DNA from: Frischella perrara
Lineage (GTDB): Bacteria > Pseudomonadota > Gammaproteobacteria > Enterobacterales > Orbaceae
NCBI RefSeq assembly: GCF_000807275.1
Contig: NZ_CP009056.1
Location: forward strand, 1,737,192 to 1,801,191
DNA: 64,000 nt
Reading direction: 5' to 3'
Position numbers and translations under genes: made by a program. Each line of letters opens with the position of its first letter. The first letter of the stretch is position 1. Below the pieces are notes generated by a model. It made no database searches, was not told the origin of the DNA, and worked only from the letters and a program-made list of their open reading frames with translations. This document shows, piece by piece, positions 28,746 to 37,970 of this stretch.

Positions 28746-29146
28746 AACTCACTCACATTAACCTCATTGCTATAACCCTAACTTATAATTGATACTAAAA
28801 ATATGAAAAAAAGGTATTAATGCGAGTTATTTCGAAAAGATGAATCATTTTTTTACGACCAACCTCATTAATGCTATTGTATTTAGCAATTAATTGTAAT
28901 TTATTCGTAATTTGCTATGTTTTTAACCTTATTTCTATGTATGAATGGTAATTTAATTTAAATCCGCTAAAATTAGCTGTTTACAGTTTTGATGTTTGCT
29001 AAATAAAGCCTATATCAGGCATAAAAAGCTAACATATTGATGATAATTGAGATTATAATTCGGATTTTTGCTTATTAGCATTCTTTATTTATACTTATTA
29101 AAAGTGCTTTGAACTACCCTGATTTATTACAAGAGATAATTTATTT
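28746..29146. other. divergent intergenic region, ppdA / epmA
   Basis: This 401-base gap is AT-rich, with no supported ORF, tRNA or strong hairpin. In E. coli epmA faces the frd operon across such a gap; here it faces the pilin cluster. An FrdC/FrdD-like pair occurs elsewhere in the window, at 37604-38369. Confidence 0.4.
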
Positions 29147-30133
29147 ATGTTAAACCCCGAAAATTGGCAACCAACAGCTACCATTGATTTACTATTAAAA
29201 CGTGCCAAAGTTGTTAAACAGATTCGAAACTTTTTTGCAGATCGTTGCATTCTTGAAGTTGAAACCCCAATTTTAAGTCATGCTGCGGTTACTGATGTAC
29301 AACTTAGTTCTTTTCAAACCATTTTTACAAAACCGGGAATTGTAGATTTGGAAAAAGGGGAAAAACTATTTCTTATTACAAGCCCAGAATATCACATGAA
29401 AAGGCTAATTGCAGCAGGCAGTGGCCCCATTTACCAAATCTGTAAGTGTTTCCGTAATGATGAGGAAATAGGTCGTTATCATAATCCAGAATTCACCATG
29501 TTAGAATGGTATCGAACTCAATTTGATATGATGCAAATGATCAATGAGGTTGACGATTTGTTACAACAAATTTTGGATACAGAACCTGCTGAATATGTTA
29601 GTTATCAAAATGTGTTTTTAAAATATTTATCCATTGATCCGCTTGAAGCCAATAAAGAAACGCTAATTAGTGCAGTGCAGAAATTAAATATTGGTTTTAA
29701 TACAGATAATTGCGATCGCGATACTTTGTTACAAGTATTATTTACCTTTGGTATTGAACCAAATATCGGGCGTGAAAAACCAACAGTCGTTTATCATTTC
29801 CCAGCATCACAAGCAGCATTAGCAGAACTAAATAGTGAAGACCAACGTACAGCACGACGTTTTGAGTTTTATTATAAGGGTGTTGAATTGGCTAACGGTT
29901 TTAAGGAATTAACTAATGCAAAAGAACAAAGGGCACGCTTTGAACTGGATAATCAACAACGAATAACTAAAGGGTTACCTACTCAACCTATTGATGAATT
30001 TTTATTATCGGCAATGCAGGCAGGACTCCCTGATTGCGCTGGAGTTGCATTAGGCTTAGATCGATTAATTATGTTAGCATTAGAACAAACTACTATAAGC
30101 CAAGCAATGAGTTTTAACATGGATAATGCTTGA
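29147..30133 (+). CDS. epmA: elongation factor P--(R)-beta-lysine ligase
   Basis: EpmA is a LysRS-like ligase (328 aa) that attaches (R)-beta-lysine to the conserved Lys of EF-P, helping ribosomes through poly-proline. Class II aminoacyl-tRNA synthetase motif 2 is visible as [21 protein letters not shown] (residues about 99-119), and motif 3 as [14 protein letters not shown] near the C-terminus. It lacks the anticodon-binding domain of LysRS, the hallmark of EpmA. rmuC overlaps its last codons. Confidence 0.95.
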   Translation: MLNPENWQPTATIDLLLKRAKVVKQIRNFFADRCILEVETPILSHAAVTDVQLSSFQTIFTKPGIVDLEKGEKLFLITSPEYHMKRLIAAGSGPIYQICKCFRNDEEIGRYHNPEFTMLEWYRTQFDMMQMINEVDDLLQQILDTEPAEYVSYQNVFLKYLSIDPLEANKETLISAVQKLNIGFNTDNCDRDTLLQVLFTFGIEPNIGREKPTVVYHFPASQAALAELNSEDQRTARRFEFYYKGVELANGFKELTNAKEQRARFELDNQQRITKGLPTQPIDEFLLSAMQAGLPDCAGVALGLDRLIMLALEQTTISQAMSFNMDNA

Positions 30134-31469
30134 TATGATGACATCTCTAACTATGCTTGAAATTATTTTGGCAGGATTACTATTCCTTGCTTTACTAGTT
30201 TCAACCATTTTAATCATCAAATTGCGATTTAATTATCAAAATTACCATCAACTTTTTGAACTGCAATTAGATCAGAAGAATCATGAAAATCAGACACTTT
30301 TATCTGAAGTATCATTTTTACAACAAGAACTCAATCAACTTCGACAACAATATTTATTATTAAGTAATGAAGCGACAGAGCTTAAAACTCGATTAGAACA
30401 GAGTAATATCTTAGCGTTTGAAAAACAAAAAATTCTCGTGGAAAGCGAGCATCGATTAAATGAACAATTTGAAAATTTGGCTAATCGAATTTTCGATAAT
30501 AGTGGCAAAAAAATCGACCAACAGAATAAACAAAGTTTAGATTATTTACTCTCTCCACTAAAAGAACAGTTAGAAGGATTCAAAAAGCAAGTCCAAGATA
30601 GTTTCAATATAGAAGCAAAAGAACGTCATACTCTGACATATGAAATCCGTAACTTACAAAAGTTAAATGAACAGATGTCAAAAGAGGCCGTTAACTTAAC
30701 CAATGCCTTAAAAGGCAACAACAAAACTCAAGGTAATTGGGGTGAAGTTGTCTTAAATCGAATTCTAGAAAATTCCGGTTTACGTGAAAATCATGAATTT
30801 GAATTACAAGTTAGTTTAAACAATGAAAATAACCAACGTTTGCAACCTGATGTTATTGTTCATTTACCTCAAGGTAACGATGTTATTATTGATTCAAAGG
30901 TAGCATTAGTGGCTTATGAACGGTATTTTAATAGTGATGATGAACTTGAAAAAAATAAAGCCATATCTGAACATCTCGTTGCTATCCGTACTCATATTAA
31001 GCACCTTAGTCAGAAAGACTATCATAAACTTTGCGGAATTAACTCTCTAGATTATGTGCTTATGTTTATTCCTATTGAACCGGCGTTTTTAACGGCTGTA
31101 GATCGCGATCCGAATTTGATTAACGATGCCTTAAAAAGCAATATTATATTAGTAAGCCCGACTACTTTGCTAGTAGCCTTACGAACCATAAATAATTTAT
31201 GGCGTTATGAATATCAAAATCGCCATGCTGAGCAAATTGCTGACAAAGCTAGCAAATTATATGACAAAGTTCGTGGATTTGTTGAAGATATGGAAGTATT
31301 AGGCAATAGCCTTAACAAAGCTCAACAGACTTACTCAAATTCTATGAATAAACTTACCAGTGGGCGTGGTAATATCATAGGTCAAATAGAGCAGTTCCGA
31401 GAAATGGGTATTGAAGTTAAAAAACCAATAAAGAGTGAAATTAGTGATAAGGCGATTACAGAATGTTAA
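30126..31469 (+). CDS. rmuC: RmuC-family DNA recombination protein
   Basis: The 447-aa protein has an N-terminal membrane helix ([19 protein letters not shown], residues about 13-31), a coiled coil (about 45-205) and the RmuC nuclease-like core with [30 protein letters not shown] and [13 protein letters not shown]. RmuC limits inversions and may cut DNA structures in recombination. The start is uncertain: the ATG used overlaps epmA by eight bases, and ATGs at 30135 and 30138 are alternatives. None has a clear ribosome site, which fits coupling to epmA. Confidence 0.9.
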   Translation: MLDMMTSLTMLEIILAGLLFLALLVSTILIIKLRFNYQNYHQLFELQLDQKNHENQTLLSEVSFLQQELNQLRQQYLLLSNEATELKTRLEQSNILAFEKQKILVESEHRLNEQFENLANRIFDNSGKKIDQQNKQSLDYLLSPLKEQLEGFKKQVQDSFNIEAKERHTLTYEIRNLQKLNEQMSKEAVNLTNALKGNNKTQGNWGEVVLNRILENSGLRENHEFELQVSLNNENNQRLQPDVIVHLPQGNDVIIDSKVALVAYERYFNSDDELEKNKAISEHLVAIRTHIKHLSQKDYHKLCGINSLDYVLMFIPIEPAFLTAVDRDPNLINDALKSNIILVSPTTLLVALRTINNLWRYEYQNRHAEQIADKASKLYDKVRGFVEDMEVLGNSLNKAQQTYSNSMNKLTSGRGNIIGQIEQFREMGIEVKKPIKSEISDKAITEC

Positions 31470-31916
31470 AAAACTGATCTAAGCTCTATATGTTGTCATT
31501 ACAAAATCCTTAATTATTATTACTAGTGTTTTGATTATATTATCTTTTTTGATTGAGAAGAAAATGTATATATGATTGTAAGTTATAGATACTAGACGCT
31601 TTAAACTGATAATTAATATTAAAGGAATCATACATCTGTATTTAAGGTTTTGCATCAGATAGATATTGAATTAAAAAGTGATTTAGAAGATTGATACAAA
31701 ATGATAACTCATAACTGAGTGTATATAAGGAAAGATGCTTCAAAGATAATGAATTCAAGTACCGGTTATCGCTTAAATCGATTGATTTAAGAAACAAATC
31801 ATTTAACCTATTTAATATGACTTAGATTAATAAAAGTATATTGCTAATCAATCCGCTATATTTGAATTGTTCACTAATCATTTGTACATCAATTTCTTAT
31901 ACACTCCTTATTCTAC
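31470..31916. other. intergenic region between rmuC and HAD phosphatase
   Basis: This 447-base AT-rich gap lies between convergent genes. It contains an inverted repeat CTTAAATC (31772-31779) / GATTTAAG (31784-31791) but no terminator-like T tract. No ORF over about 30 codons with a ribosome site is visible. It may be decayed sequence, though I recognise no parent gene. Confidence 0.4.
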
Positions 31917-32738
31917 TTAATTAAGAACATACTGCTCGATTACTTGTGCAATGGCTGACTGATTATTCGTATATTCTGACACAACTTTTGCAGCTTCTTT
32001 AGCATCAGTAGTCGCATTAGCAACAGCTATACCTAATCCCGCTACTTCTAACATTGAAATATCATTATTATTATCGCCAATCGAAATCATTTCATCTTGA
32101 TTGATACCTAACTCTTTAGCCAACTGTAATAAAGCGTTACCTTTGCTGACACCTTGACTATTAAATTCAATATAACGGTTACCTGAATAACTGATCGAAA
32201 ATTGCGACAATGTCTCTTTAGTCATTTCTCGCTCTATGGTTTCAAGATATTGACGATCATTATTTTGGAATAGAATTTTTATAATTGTTTCATCTTTTAA
32301 GAAGTCAATATTGGGTTCAGGCAAAACAATGCAATTATCTAACCGTCCGGTCATATAATCTAGCTCTTCTTGAGTTGCGCGATAAATATATACCTTATCC
32401 AAAGTATAAATATGAAAACCAACATCATATCCTAGACCAATTTTAAATAATGTATTAGTTTGCTCAAAGGTAATACCTTGTTTAAATAATATTTTATTAT
32501 CCTTATTTTCAGTAATTACCCCGCCGTTAAACGAAATAGTGTATTCTCCATGCTTATCAGCAAGATTTAACGTTCTAGCAACATTTTGAATATCTGTGTA
32601 ACCACGCCCACTAGCTAAAACAAATTTAACCCCTAATTCACACACTTTTTTAATAGCATTATGATTTTCTGGTGAAACATGTTTTTCGTCGTTCAATAAT
32701 GTTTCATCCATATCACAGGCAATTAATTTATACTTCAT
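31917..32738 (-). CDS. Cof-type HAD-IIB sugar phosphatase
   Basis: This 273-aa haloacid-dehalogenase family protein has motif 1 CDMDETLLNDEK (residues about 8-19, nucleophile Asp9), motif 2 ASGRGYTD and motif 4 GDNNNDISMLEVAGLG (about 223-238). Motif 3 Lys lies in SKGNALLQLA. The cap is type IIB, as in YidA/Cof proteins, which dephosphorylate sugar phosphates. It is divergent from the mannose PTS operon across a shared 254-base control region, so it may relieve sugar-phosphate stress or act on a mannose-derived phosphate. The substrate is not known from sequence. Confidence 0.88.
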   Translation of the reverse strand: MKYKLIACDMDETLLNDEKHVSPENHNAIKKVCELGVKFVLASGRGYTDIQNVARTLNLADKHGEYTISFNGGVITENKDNKILFKQGITFEQTNTLFKIGLGYDVGFHIYTLDKVYIYRATQEELDYMTGRLDNCIVLPEPNIDFLKDETIIKILFQNNDRQYLETIEREMTKETLSQFSISYSGNRYIEFNSQGVSKGNALLQLAKELGINQDEMISIGDNNNDISMLEVAGLGIAVANATTDAKEAAKVVSEYTNNQSAIAQVIEQYVLN

Positions 32739-32992
32739 AGTTAAGCTTCCTTATTAATGTTATATACAAAACGCTAAATTACCGATTTTTAATAGGAAAA
32801 AGCTAATTTAGCTTTGTATAAATTTAATGGAAAATAGTAAAACTCTACTATTTTGACAAAAAATATAAAATTTTTAAGCAAAATTGTTTTAAAACCTGAT
32901 CTAGAACACATAAAAACATCGCTAAATTGCTTAAACTCTAAGGTGATAGATTTTTATTTTAGTAGAAAGTCTCGTCGAAGAGGAGAAACAAA
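32739..32992. promoter_or_regulatory. divergent control region of HAD gene and mannose PTS
   Basis: The 254-base spacer contains a perfect nine-base inverted repeat AAAATAGTA (32831-32839) / TACTATTTT (32846-32854). Its right arm overlaps a TTGACA hexamer (32853-32858) pointing toward the PTS genes, and the -10 is unclear. It also holds the 14-mer AATTTAGCTTTGTA (32805-32818), repeated ahead of manA. AGAGGAG precedes the first PTS gene. The repeat is a candidate operator for a mannose-responsive regulator. I see no CRP-type TGTGA-N6-TCACA. Confidence 0.45.
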
Positions 32993-33973
32993 ATGGTTGG
33001 AATTATCCTAGCAAGTCATGGTGATTTTGCACAAGGAATTTTACAATCAGGTACGATGATCTTTGGAGAACAAGAAAACGTTAAAGCCGTTACATTGCAT
33101 CCTAGTGATAGTCCTGAAAGTCTGAAACAGCATATGGAAGATGCTATAGCAAGTTTTGACAATACTGAACAAATATTATTCCTTGTGGATTTGTGGGGTG
33201 GCACACCGTTTAATCAAGCTAATGGTTTATGCGCAATGCATCAAGATAAATGGGTGATAGTTTCAGGATTAAACTTACCCATGTTAATAGAAGCTTATTC
33301 AGCACGATTATCAGGAGAGAGTGCACAAGAAATAGCGGCTTCAATTATACAACCAGCACAAGAAGGAATTAAAACCACTTCAAATCAAATTACCACACAA
33401 AAAACAACAACAGTACCAAAATCTAATCATATTCCACCAGGTACTGTAGTTGGGAACGGTAAAATTAAAATTGTTCTCGCAAGAATTGACTCACGATTAT
33501 TGCATGGTCAAGTTGCTACATCTTGGACACAATCAACCAAACCAAACCGAATTATTGTTGTTTCCGATTCCGTAGCTAAAGATGAATTACGTAAAAAACT
33601 CATACAAGAAGCAGCCCCACCGGGCGTAAAAGCTAATGTAATACCAATTAATAAAATGATCGAGATTGCCAAAGATCCTCGTTTTGGTAACACAAAGGCA
33701 CTCTTATTATTCGAAAACCCTCAAGACGTTTTACGAACAATTGAGGGGGGCGTTGATATCAATACAGTTAATGTTGGATCAATGGCTCATTCAGTGGGTA
33801 AGGTGATGGTAAATAAAGTCCTATCATTGAATGCTGACGATGTTGCAACGTTTGATAAGCTTAAACAAATGAACATTAAATTTGATGTCCGCAAAGTGCC
33901 TAATGACTCGGCTAGTAATATGGATGAGTTACTGCAAAAAGCCAAAGACGGGCTAGCTGAACAAAATTTGTAA
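32993..33973 (+). CDS. manX: mannose-family PTS EIIAB component
   Basis: This cytosolic protein relays phosphate from HPr to mannose-type hexoses. The EIIA domain (1-125) has the phosphorylated His9 in LASHGDFAQG. After a Thr/Gln-rich linker (about 126-150), the EIIB domain has His171 in RIDSRLLHGQVATSW. At 326 aa it matches ManX/ManL. The EIIB part (TVVGNGKIKI, VNVGSMAHSVGK, FDVRKVPNDS) reads more like ManL of lactobacilli and streptococci than like E. coli ManX. It opens the four-gene PTS operon. Confidence 0.93.
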   Translation: MVGIILASHGDFAQGILQSGTMIFGEQENVKAVTLHPSDSPESLKQHMEDAIASFDNTEQILFLVDLWGGTPFNQANGLCAMHQDKWVIVSGLNLPMLIEAYSARLSGESAQEIAASIIQPAQEGIKTTSNQITTQKTTTVPKSNHIPPGTVVGNGKIKIVLARIDSRLLHGQVATSWTQSTKPNRIIVVSDSVAKDELRKKLIQEAAPPGVKANVIPINKMIEIAKDPRFGNTKALLLFENPQDVLRTIEGGVDINTVNVGSMAHSVGKVMVNKVLSLNADDVATFDKLKQMNIKFDVRKVPNDSASNMDELLQKAKDGLAEQNL

Positions 33974-33996
33974 TACTGAACTTAAGAGGTTTTATT

Positions 33997-34800
33997 ATGA
34001 CATTATCAATTTTCGCTATTGTATTAGTAATAATTATAGCGTTCCTTGCCGGTATGGAAGGTATTTTAGATCAGTTTCAATTTCATCAACCTTTAGTTGC
34101 CTGTTCATTAATTGGTTTAGTCACCGGTAATCTTGAACTTGGTGTTATGTTGGGTGGTTTTTTACAAATGATGGCTATGGGTTGGGCAAATATTGGCGCA
34201 GCAGTTGCACCCGATGCAGCTCTAGCCTCCGTTGCTTCTGCAATTATTTTGATATTAGGTGGTCAGGGCAAAGAAGGAATTGGAACAGCTATTGCTATTG
34301 CTACACCGTTAGCAGCTGCTGGACTTTTTCTAACCATGATCGTTCGCACGCTAGCTGTACCACTTGTTCACATGATGGATGCGGCAGCAGCAAAAGGAAA
34401 TATTCGCAAAATTGAATTTTTGCAGGTTATTGGTATTTGTATGCAAGGACTACGTATTGCTATACCAGCGGCTGCATTGCTTTTTATTCCAGCACAAACT
34501 GTGAGAGACGCATTGGAATCAATGCCAACTTGGCTAACAAGAGGTATGGAAATTGGTGGAGGTATGGTTGTTGCCGTCGGCTATGCCATGGTAATTAATA
34601 TGATGGCAAACAAAGAAGTTTGGCCATTTTTTATCATCGGCTTTGTGGTTGCGGCTATTTCTCAACTCACGCTAATCGCACTTGGTGCTTTAGGTATAGC
34701 TTTAGCGATTATTTATCTAAATCTTACAGAACGCGGCGGTTCTTCTAACGGCAGTAATAATACTGGCGACCCGCTTGATGATATTTTAAACGATTACTAA
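33997..34800 (+). CDS. manY: mannose-family PTS EIIC permease
   Basis: This inner-membrane EIIC of the mannose (Man) PTS family has 267 aa and several hydrophobic helices. It forms the sugar path with EIID. The EIIC-Man signature is present near DAALASVASAIILILGGQG (residues about 69-87), and GILDQFQFHQPLVACSLIGL near the N-terminus is family-typical. AAGAGG precedes the ATG. It lies 23 bases after the EIIAB gene and 17 bases before EIID. Confidence 0.94.
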   Translation: MTLSIFAIVLVIIIAFLAGMEGILDQFQFHQPLVACSLIGLVTGNLELGVMLGGFLQMMAMGWANIGAAVAPDAALASVASAIILILGGQGKEGIGTAIAIATPLAAAGLFLTMIVRTLAVPLVHMMDAAAAKGNIRKIEFLQVIGICMQGLRIAIPAAALLFIPAQTVRDALESMPTWLTRGMEIGGGMVVAVGYAMVINMMANKEVWPFFIIGFVVAAISQLTLIALGALGIALAIIYLNLTERGGSSNGSNNTGDPLDDILNDY

Positions 34801-34817
34801 GAGTTAGGAGAATCAAC

Positions 34818-35729
34818 ATGGATCATAAAATTCAATTAACTAAAAAAGATCGTCTATCTGTAGCATGGCGCTCTACTTTTTTACAAGGTTCTTGGAACTA
34901 TGAACGTATGCAAAATGGCGGTTGGGCATATTCCATGATACCTGCCATTAAGAAGCTATATACCACGCAAGCAGATCGGGCATCAGCTCTAAAACGTCAT
35001 TTAGAATTTTTCAACACCCACCCTTATTTAGCTTCACCTATTTTAGGTGTGACTTTAGCACTAGAAGAAGAGCGCGCCAATGGTGCACCAGTCGATGATG
35101 TAACGGTGCAAGGGGTTAAAGTTGGTATGATGGGACCTTTAGCCGGTGTTGGCGATCCTGTATTTTGGTTTACAGTTCGTCCAATACTTGGTGCATTAGG
35201 TGCTTCACTAGCCATTGGAGGGAATGTCCTAGGCCCTATCCTATTTTTCCTTTTATGGAACATGATTCGTATTGGCTTTATGTGGTATACCCAAGAATTA
35301 GGTTATCGTACGGGAACTAAAATTACAGATAATTTATCTGGCGGATTGTTGCAAAAAATCACCAAAGGCGCTTCAATTTTAGGGATGTTTATCCTTGCGG
35401 CACTAGTTGAACGTTGGGTATCAATCAAGTTTAAACCCATAGTTTCAACCGCAGATTTATCTGAAGGTGCTTATATTGATTGGAGCAAAATTCCCTTTAA
35501 CTCTAAAGGGTTACAAGAAGTACTGATTCAATTTAGAGATGGTCTATCATTAACTTCACACAAAATAACAACGCTACAAGATAATTTGGATCAACTCATT
35601 CCTGGCCTAGTTCCATTGCTTTTAACTTTCTTCTGTATGTGGTTATTGCGTTGCAAAGTACCGGCAATCGTTATCATATTAGGTTTGTTTATAGTTGGTA
35701 TTTTGGGGCATGTTATTGGGTTATTGTAA
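34818..35729 (+). CDS. manZ: mannose-family PTS EIID component
   Basis: This 303-aa EIID subunit pairs with EIIC in the mannose PTS transporter. The N-terminus holds WRSTFLQGSWNYERMQNGGWAY in pieces recognisable as the EIID start (residues about 13-34), then GVKVGMMGPLAGVGDPVFW (about 104-122) and C-terminal helices. Its length is nearer to lactobacillal ManN than to the shorter E. coli ManZ. TAGGAG lies upstream of the ATG. A strong hairpin separates it from manO. Confidence 0.93.
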   Translation: MDHKIQLTKKDRLSVAWRSTFLQGSWNYERMQNGGWAYSMIPAIKKLYTTQADRASALKRHLEFFNTHPYLASPILGVTLALEEERANGAPVDDVTVQGVKVGMMGPLAGVGDPVFWFTVRPILGALGASLAIGGNVLGPILFFLLWNMIRIGFMWYTQELGYRTGTKITDNLSGGLLQKITKGASILGMFILAALVERWVSIKFKPIVSTADLSEGAYIDWSKIPFNSKGLQEVLIQFRDGLSLTSHKITTLQDNLDQLIPGLVPLLLTFFCMWLLRCKVPAIVIILGLFIVGILGHVIGLL

Positions 35730-35737
35730 GTTAATTT

Positions 35738-35756
35738 GCGGAGCATTATGCTCCGC
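35738..35756 (+). repeat. perfect hairpin between manZ and manO
   Basis: GCGGAGCATTATGCTCCGC is a perfect palindrome with nine-base arms, starting eight bases after the manZ stop codon. No T run follows. It could stabilise the manXYZ message or reduce manO expression. Confidence 0.6.
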
Positions 35757-35826
35757 TCTAATCTCAAAATAAACTATCTACATTCATATGAGTTAATTCA
35801 ATAAGATTGTTAGGAAAATTCACAAT

Positions 35827-36216
35827 ATGGTTCAATCATTAAATACGAAAGTTGATCTTGTCACTTCTGGCACGTCCTTTATAGGCATGACCGATTATGG
35901 AGATATTATGATCGGCGATAAAGCCTTTGAGTTTTATCATCTTCATAATTCACGTAAATATATTCAAATTCCTTGGGAAGAAGTTGATTATGTTGTCGCT
36001 TCTGTATTATTTAAGGGTAAGTGGATTCCACGATATGCCATTCAAACTAAAAAAAATGGTCGATTTATTTTTGCTTCTAAAGAACCTAAAAAAGTGTTAC
36101 GTGCAATGCGTCAATATATTGATGGACAAAAAATGGTGAGATCACTGAGTTTTATTGATGTGCTAAAAAATAGCTTATTTCGCAAGAAAAAATCTGCTGA
36201 AACCAATAATTCATGA
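35827..36216 (+). CDS. manO: ManO-like protein (DUF956)
   Basis: This 129-aa soluble protein matches the DUF956/ManO pattern: an N-terminal GTSFIGMTDYGDIMIGDKAFEF in segments (residues about 16-37), IPWEEVDYVVASVLFKGKWIPRY split across about 52-74, then FIFASKEPKKVLRAMR (about 84-99). ManO proteins are typically the last gene of mannose PTS operons in Firmicutes; their role is unclear and may be regulatory. AGGA precedes the ATG. Its presence behind EIIABCD supports a transferred operon. Confidence 0.85.
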   Translation: MVQSLNTKVDLVTSGTSFIGMTDYGDIMIGDKAFEFYHLHNSRKYIQIPWEEVDYVVASVLFKGKWIPRYAIQTKKNGRFIFASKEPKKVLRAMRQYIDGQKMVRSLSFIDVLKNSLFRKKKSAETNNS

Positions 36217-36291
36217 AATCTATTTGATAATACAAATTAAAACATGAGGATAATGCGGTAAATACTATTTTTTGATGTAAAGATGTAAATC

Positions 36292-36324
36292 AGTGCTTAT
36301 TTATCTGTTGATGAAATAAACACT
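36292..36324. repeat. inverted repeat upstream of manA
   Basis: AGTGCTTATTT (36292-36302) and AAATAAACACT (36314-36324) are complementary at 10 of 11 positions with an 11-base loop. The pair lies about 60-90 bases ahead of manA, next to the 14-mer shared with the PTS control region (36328-36341). It could be an operator or a weak terminator of manO. Confidence 0.35.
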
Positions 36325-36381
36325 ATAAATTTAGCTTTGTAACTTGTCTTTTTCTGTAAGATTAATCCATGACGAGGCTAT

Positions 36382-37572
36382 ATGAAAACAACACTCTGGA
36401 AGTTAAAAAACGTTATCAAAAATTATGACTGGGGTAGTATTGATGGTATTGCAAAACGATTTCACATTGATAACCCTGAACATAAACCAATGGCTGAATT
36501 ATGGATGGGGGTTCACCCAGCAGGAACATCAATAGCCATAAATGCCTTAGGGGAAAGCTGCCCACTCAATCAAATTATCCAAAAATCACCTATTAAAATA
36601 CTCGGTCAAAAGACCTATCAGAAATTTAATAATCTACCTTATTTATTTAAGATTCTTTCAGCGCAACAACCTCTTTCAATACAAGTTCATCCAGAACTGA
36701 GTAAAGCAATAGAAGGATTTAAACGAGAGAATCAACTTGGTATACCGATTAATTCACCCGAGCGTAATTATAGAGATGCAAACCACAAGCCGGAATTGAT
36801 TTATGCTATCACGCCATTTTTAGCCATGAATGGCTTTCAACCCGTTACGGATATTATTGAACACTTTGAACAATTGAATATTTCAGTATTAAAAAAATGC
36901 ATTAACGAACTTCGCCATAATGCAACATCAGATGGCTTAAAAGTGTTTTTCTATCGCTTATTGACCTTAGAAAAATCATTAAAACAGCAAGCGATAGCTG
37001 AACTTGTTGCATACGCCAATACTCACAATCAATGTCCCTATAACATTATCAAAATGATTGCCAAAATATATCCTGATGATAGTGGTATCTTTGCGCCATT
37101 GATTCTTAATGTAATAAAACTCAATCCTGGCCAAGCGATGTATATTAAAGCTCAAACACCGCATGCTTACATATCTGGCACTGGACTTGAGATTATGGCT
37201 AGTTCCGATAATGTATTACGGGCGGGATTGACGTCAAAACATATTGATATAACCGAATTATTTAAAAATACCTGTTTTGATACAAGCTATCATGACCATT
37301 TATTGACTCAACCGATTAAACATAAAAATAAGATCACTTTTCCTGTACCGGTTGAGGACTTCGCTTTTGAAATTATTACAGGTCAATTAAAACCGATAAA
37401 ACAACTTATTAATAGTGCTGAGATTTTACTTTGTATCGATGGTAACATTACGATTAAAACTGAGACAGATAATATCACCTTGACGGCAGGAGAATCTGTA
37501 TTTATTGCCTGCTGTGCAAAAGCATTCGAATATCAAGGTGAAGGAACATTTGCTCGCGCTTTTAATCATTAG
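36382..37572 (+). CDS. manA: mannose-6-phosphate isomerase, class I
   Basis: ManA interconverts mannose-6-P and fructose-6-P, the step that lets PTS-imported mannose enter glycolysis. The 396-aa type I PMI has the zinc-site motifs IQVHPELSKA (residues about 97-106, Gln/His ligands), NHKPELIYAITPFLAMNGF (about 138-156, Glu ligand) and the signature region KAQTPHAYISGTGLEIMASSDNVLRAG (split across about 253-279). GAGG precedes the ATG. It follows manO by 165 bases on the same strand, forming a complete mannose module. Confidence 0.96.
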   Translation: MKTTLWKLKNVIKNYDWGSIDGIAKRFHIDNPEHKPMAELWMGVHPAGTSIAINALGESCPLNQIIQKSPIKILGQKTYQKFNNLPYLFKILSAQQPLSIQVHPELSKAIEGFKRENQLGIPINSPERNYRDANHKPELIYAITPFLAMNGFQPVTDIIEHFEQLNISVLKKCINELRHNATSDGLKVFFYRLLTLEKSLKQQAIAELVAYANTHNQCPYNIIKMIAKIYPDDSGIFAPLILNVIKLNPGQAMYIKAQTPHAYISGTGLEIMASSDNVLRAGLTSKHIDITELFKNTCFDTSYHDHLLTQPIKHKNKITFPVPVEDFAFEIITGQLKPIKQLINSAEILLCIDGNITIKTETDNITLTAGESVFIACCAKAFEYQGEGTFARAFNH

Positions 37573-37603
37573 ATTAGTCAATACCCATTTTTATTCTTAT
37601 CAA

Positions 37604-37957
37604 TTAGCGCATAAAAAGTATGTAAAAGGCATGGAGTGTCCAAATTGATGCAATGAATACCGATATCAATTTTCCACGCTTAAGATAGATTTGAAACCGT
37701 TGAAAGATAAGTAAGATTCGATCAAATGCATACCAACTTGGTAAACTCATCATGAAGAATAAAAATATCTTACCCAACATGGTATCTGTTATTTTTAAAA
37801 TATGACTTAATGTTCGCACATCACCATTAGGAATAACAAAAATGATAATAAACAAAACAACAGGAGCGAAAATAGCAAACCATAAACTGGCAAGTTTAAT
37901 TAATCCTATTGTAGGTGAAATATGAGATTGTTTCGTTGTAACTGTTTGCTTAGTCAT
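37604..37957 (-). CDS. frdD: FrdD-like membrane anchor protein (orphan)
   Basis: This is a 117-aa membrane protein with three helices. It aligns by eye with fumarate reductase subunit D: WFAIFAPVVLFIIIFVIPNG (residues about 26-45) corresponds to the WSAIIAPV...LLPLG helix, and GKIFLFFMMSLPSWYAFDR (about 62-80) to GRVFLFLMIVLPLWCGLHR. Length equals the family's. The quinone-site His of FrdD is Asp here, and the following His-rich turn is hydrophobic. AAGG precedes the ATG. The FrdC-like gene is 13 bases upstream, but no frdA or frdB adjoins. Function is uncertain. Confidence 0.7.
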   Translation of the reverse strand: MTKQTVTTKQSHISPTIGLIKLASLWFAIFAPVVLFIIIFVIPNGDVRTLSHILKITDTMLGKIFLFFMMSLPSWYAFDRILLIFQRFQIYLKRGKLISVFIASIWTLHAFYILFMR

Positions 37958-37970
37958 AATTTAATTAACC

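Noticed and set aside
31772-31791. CTTAAATC/GATTTAAG repeat as a terminator of rmuC
   Set aside because: It lies 300 bases past rmuC, is AT-rich and has no T run; it may be chance in such sequence.
34182-34415. 77-codon Ser/Cys-rich ORF
   Set aside because: It is a +1-frame shadow inside manY; the EIIC frame carries the family motifs.
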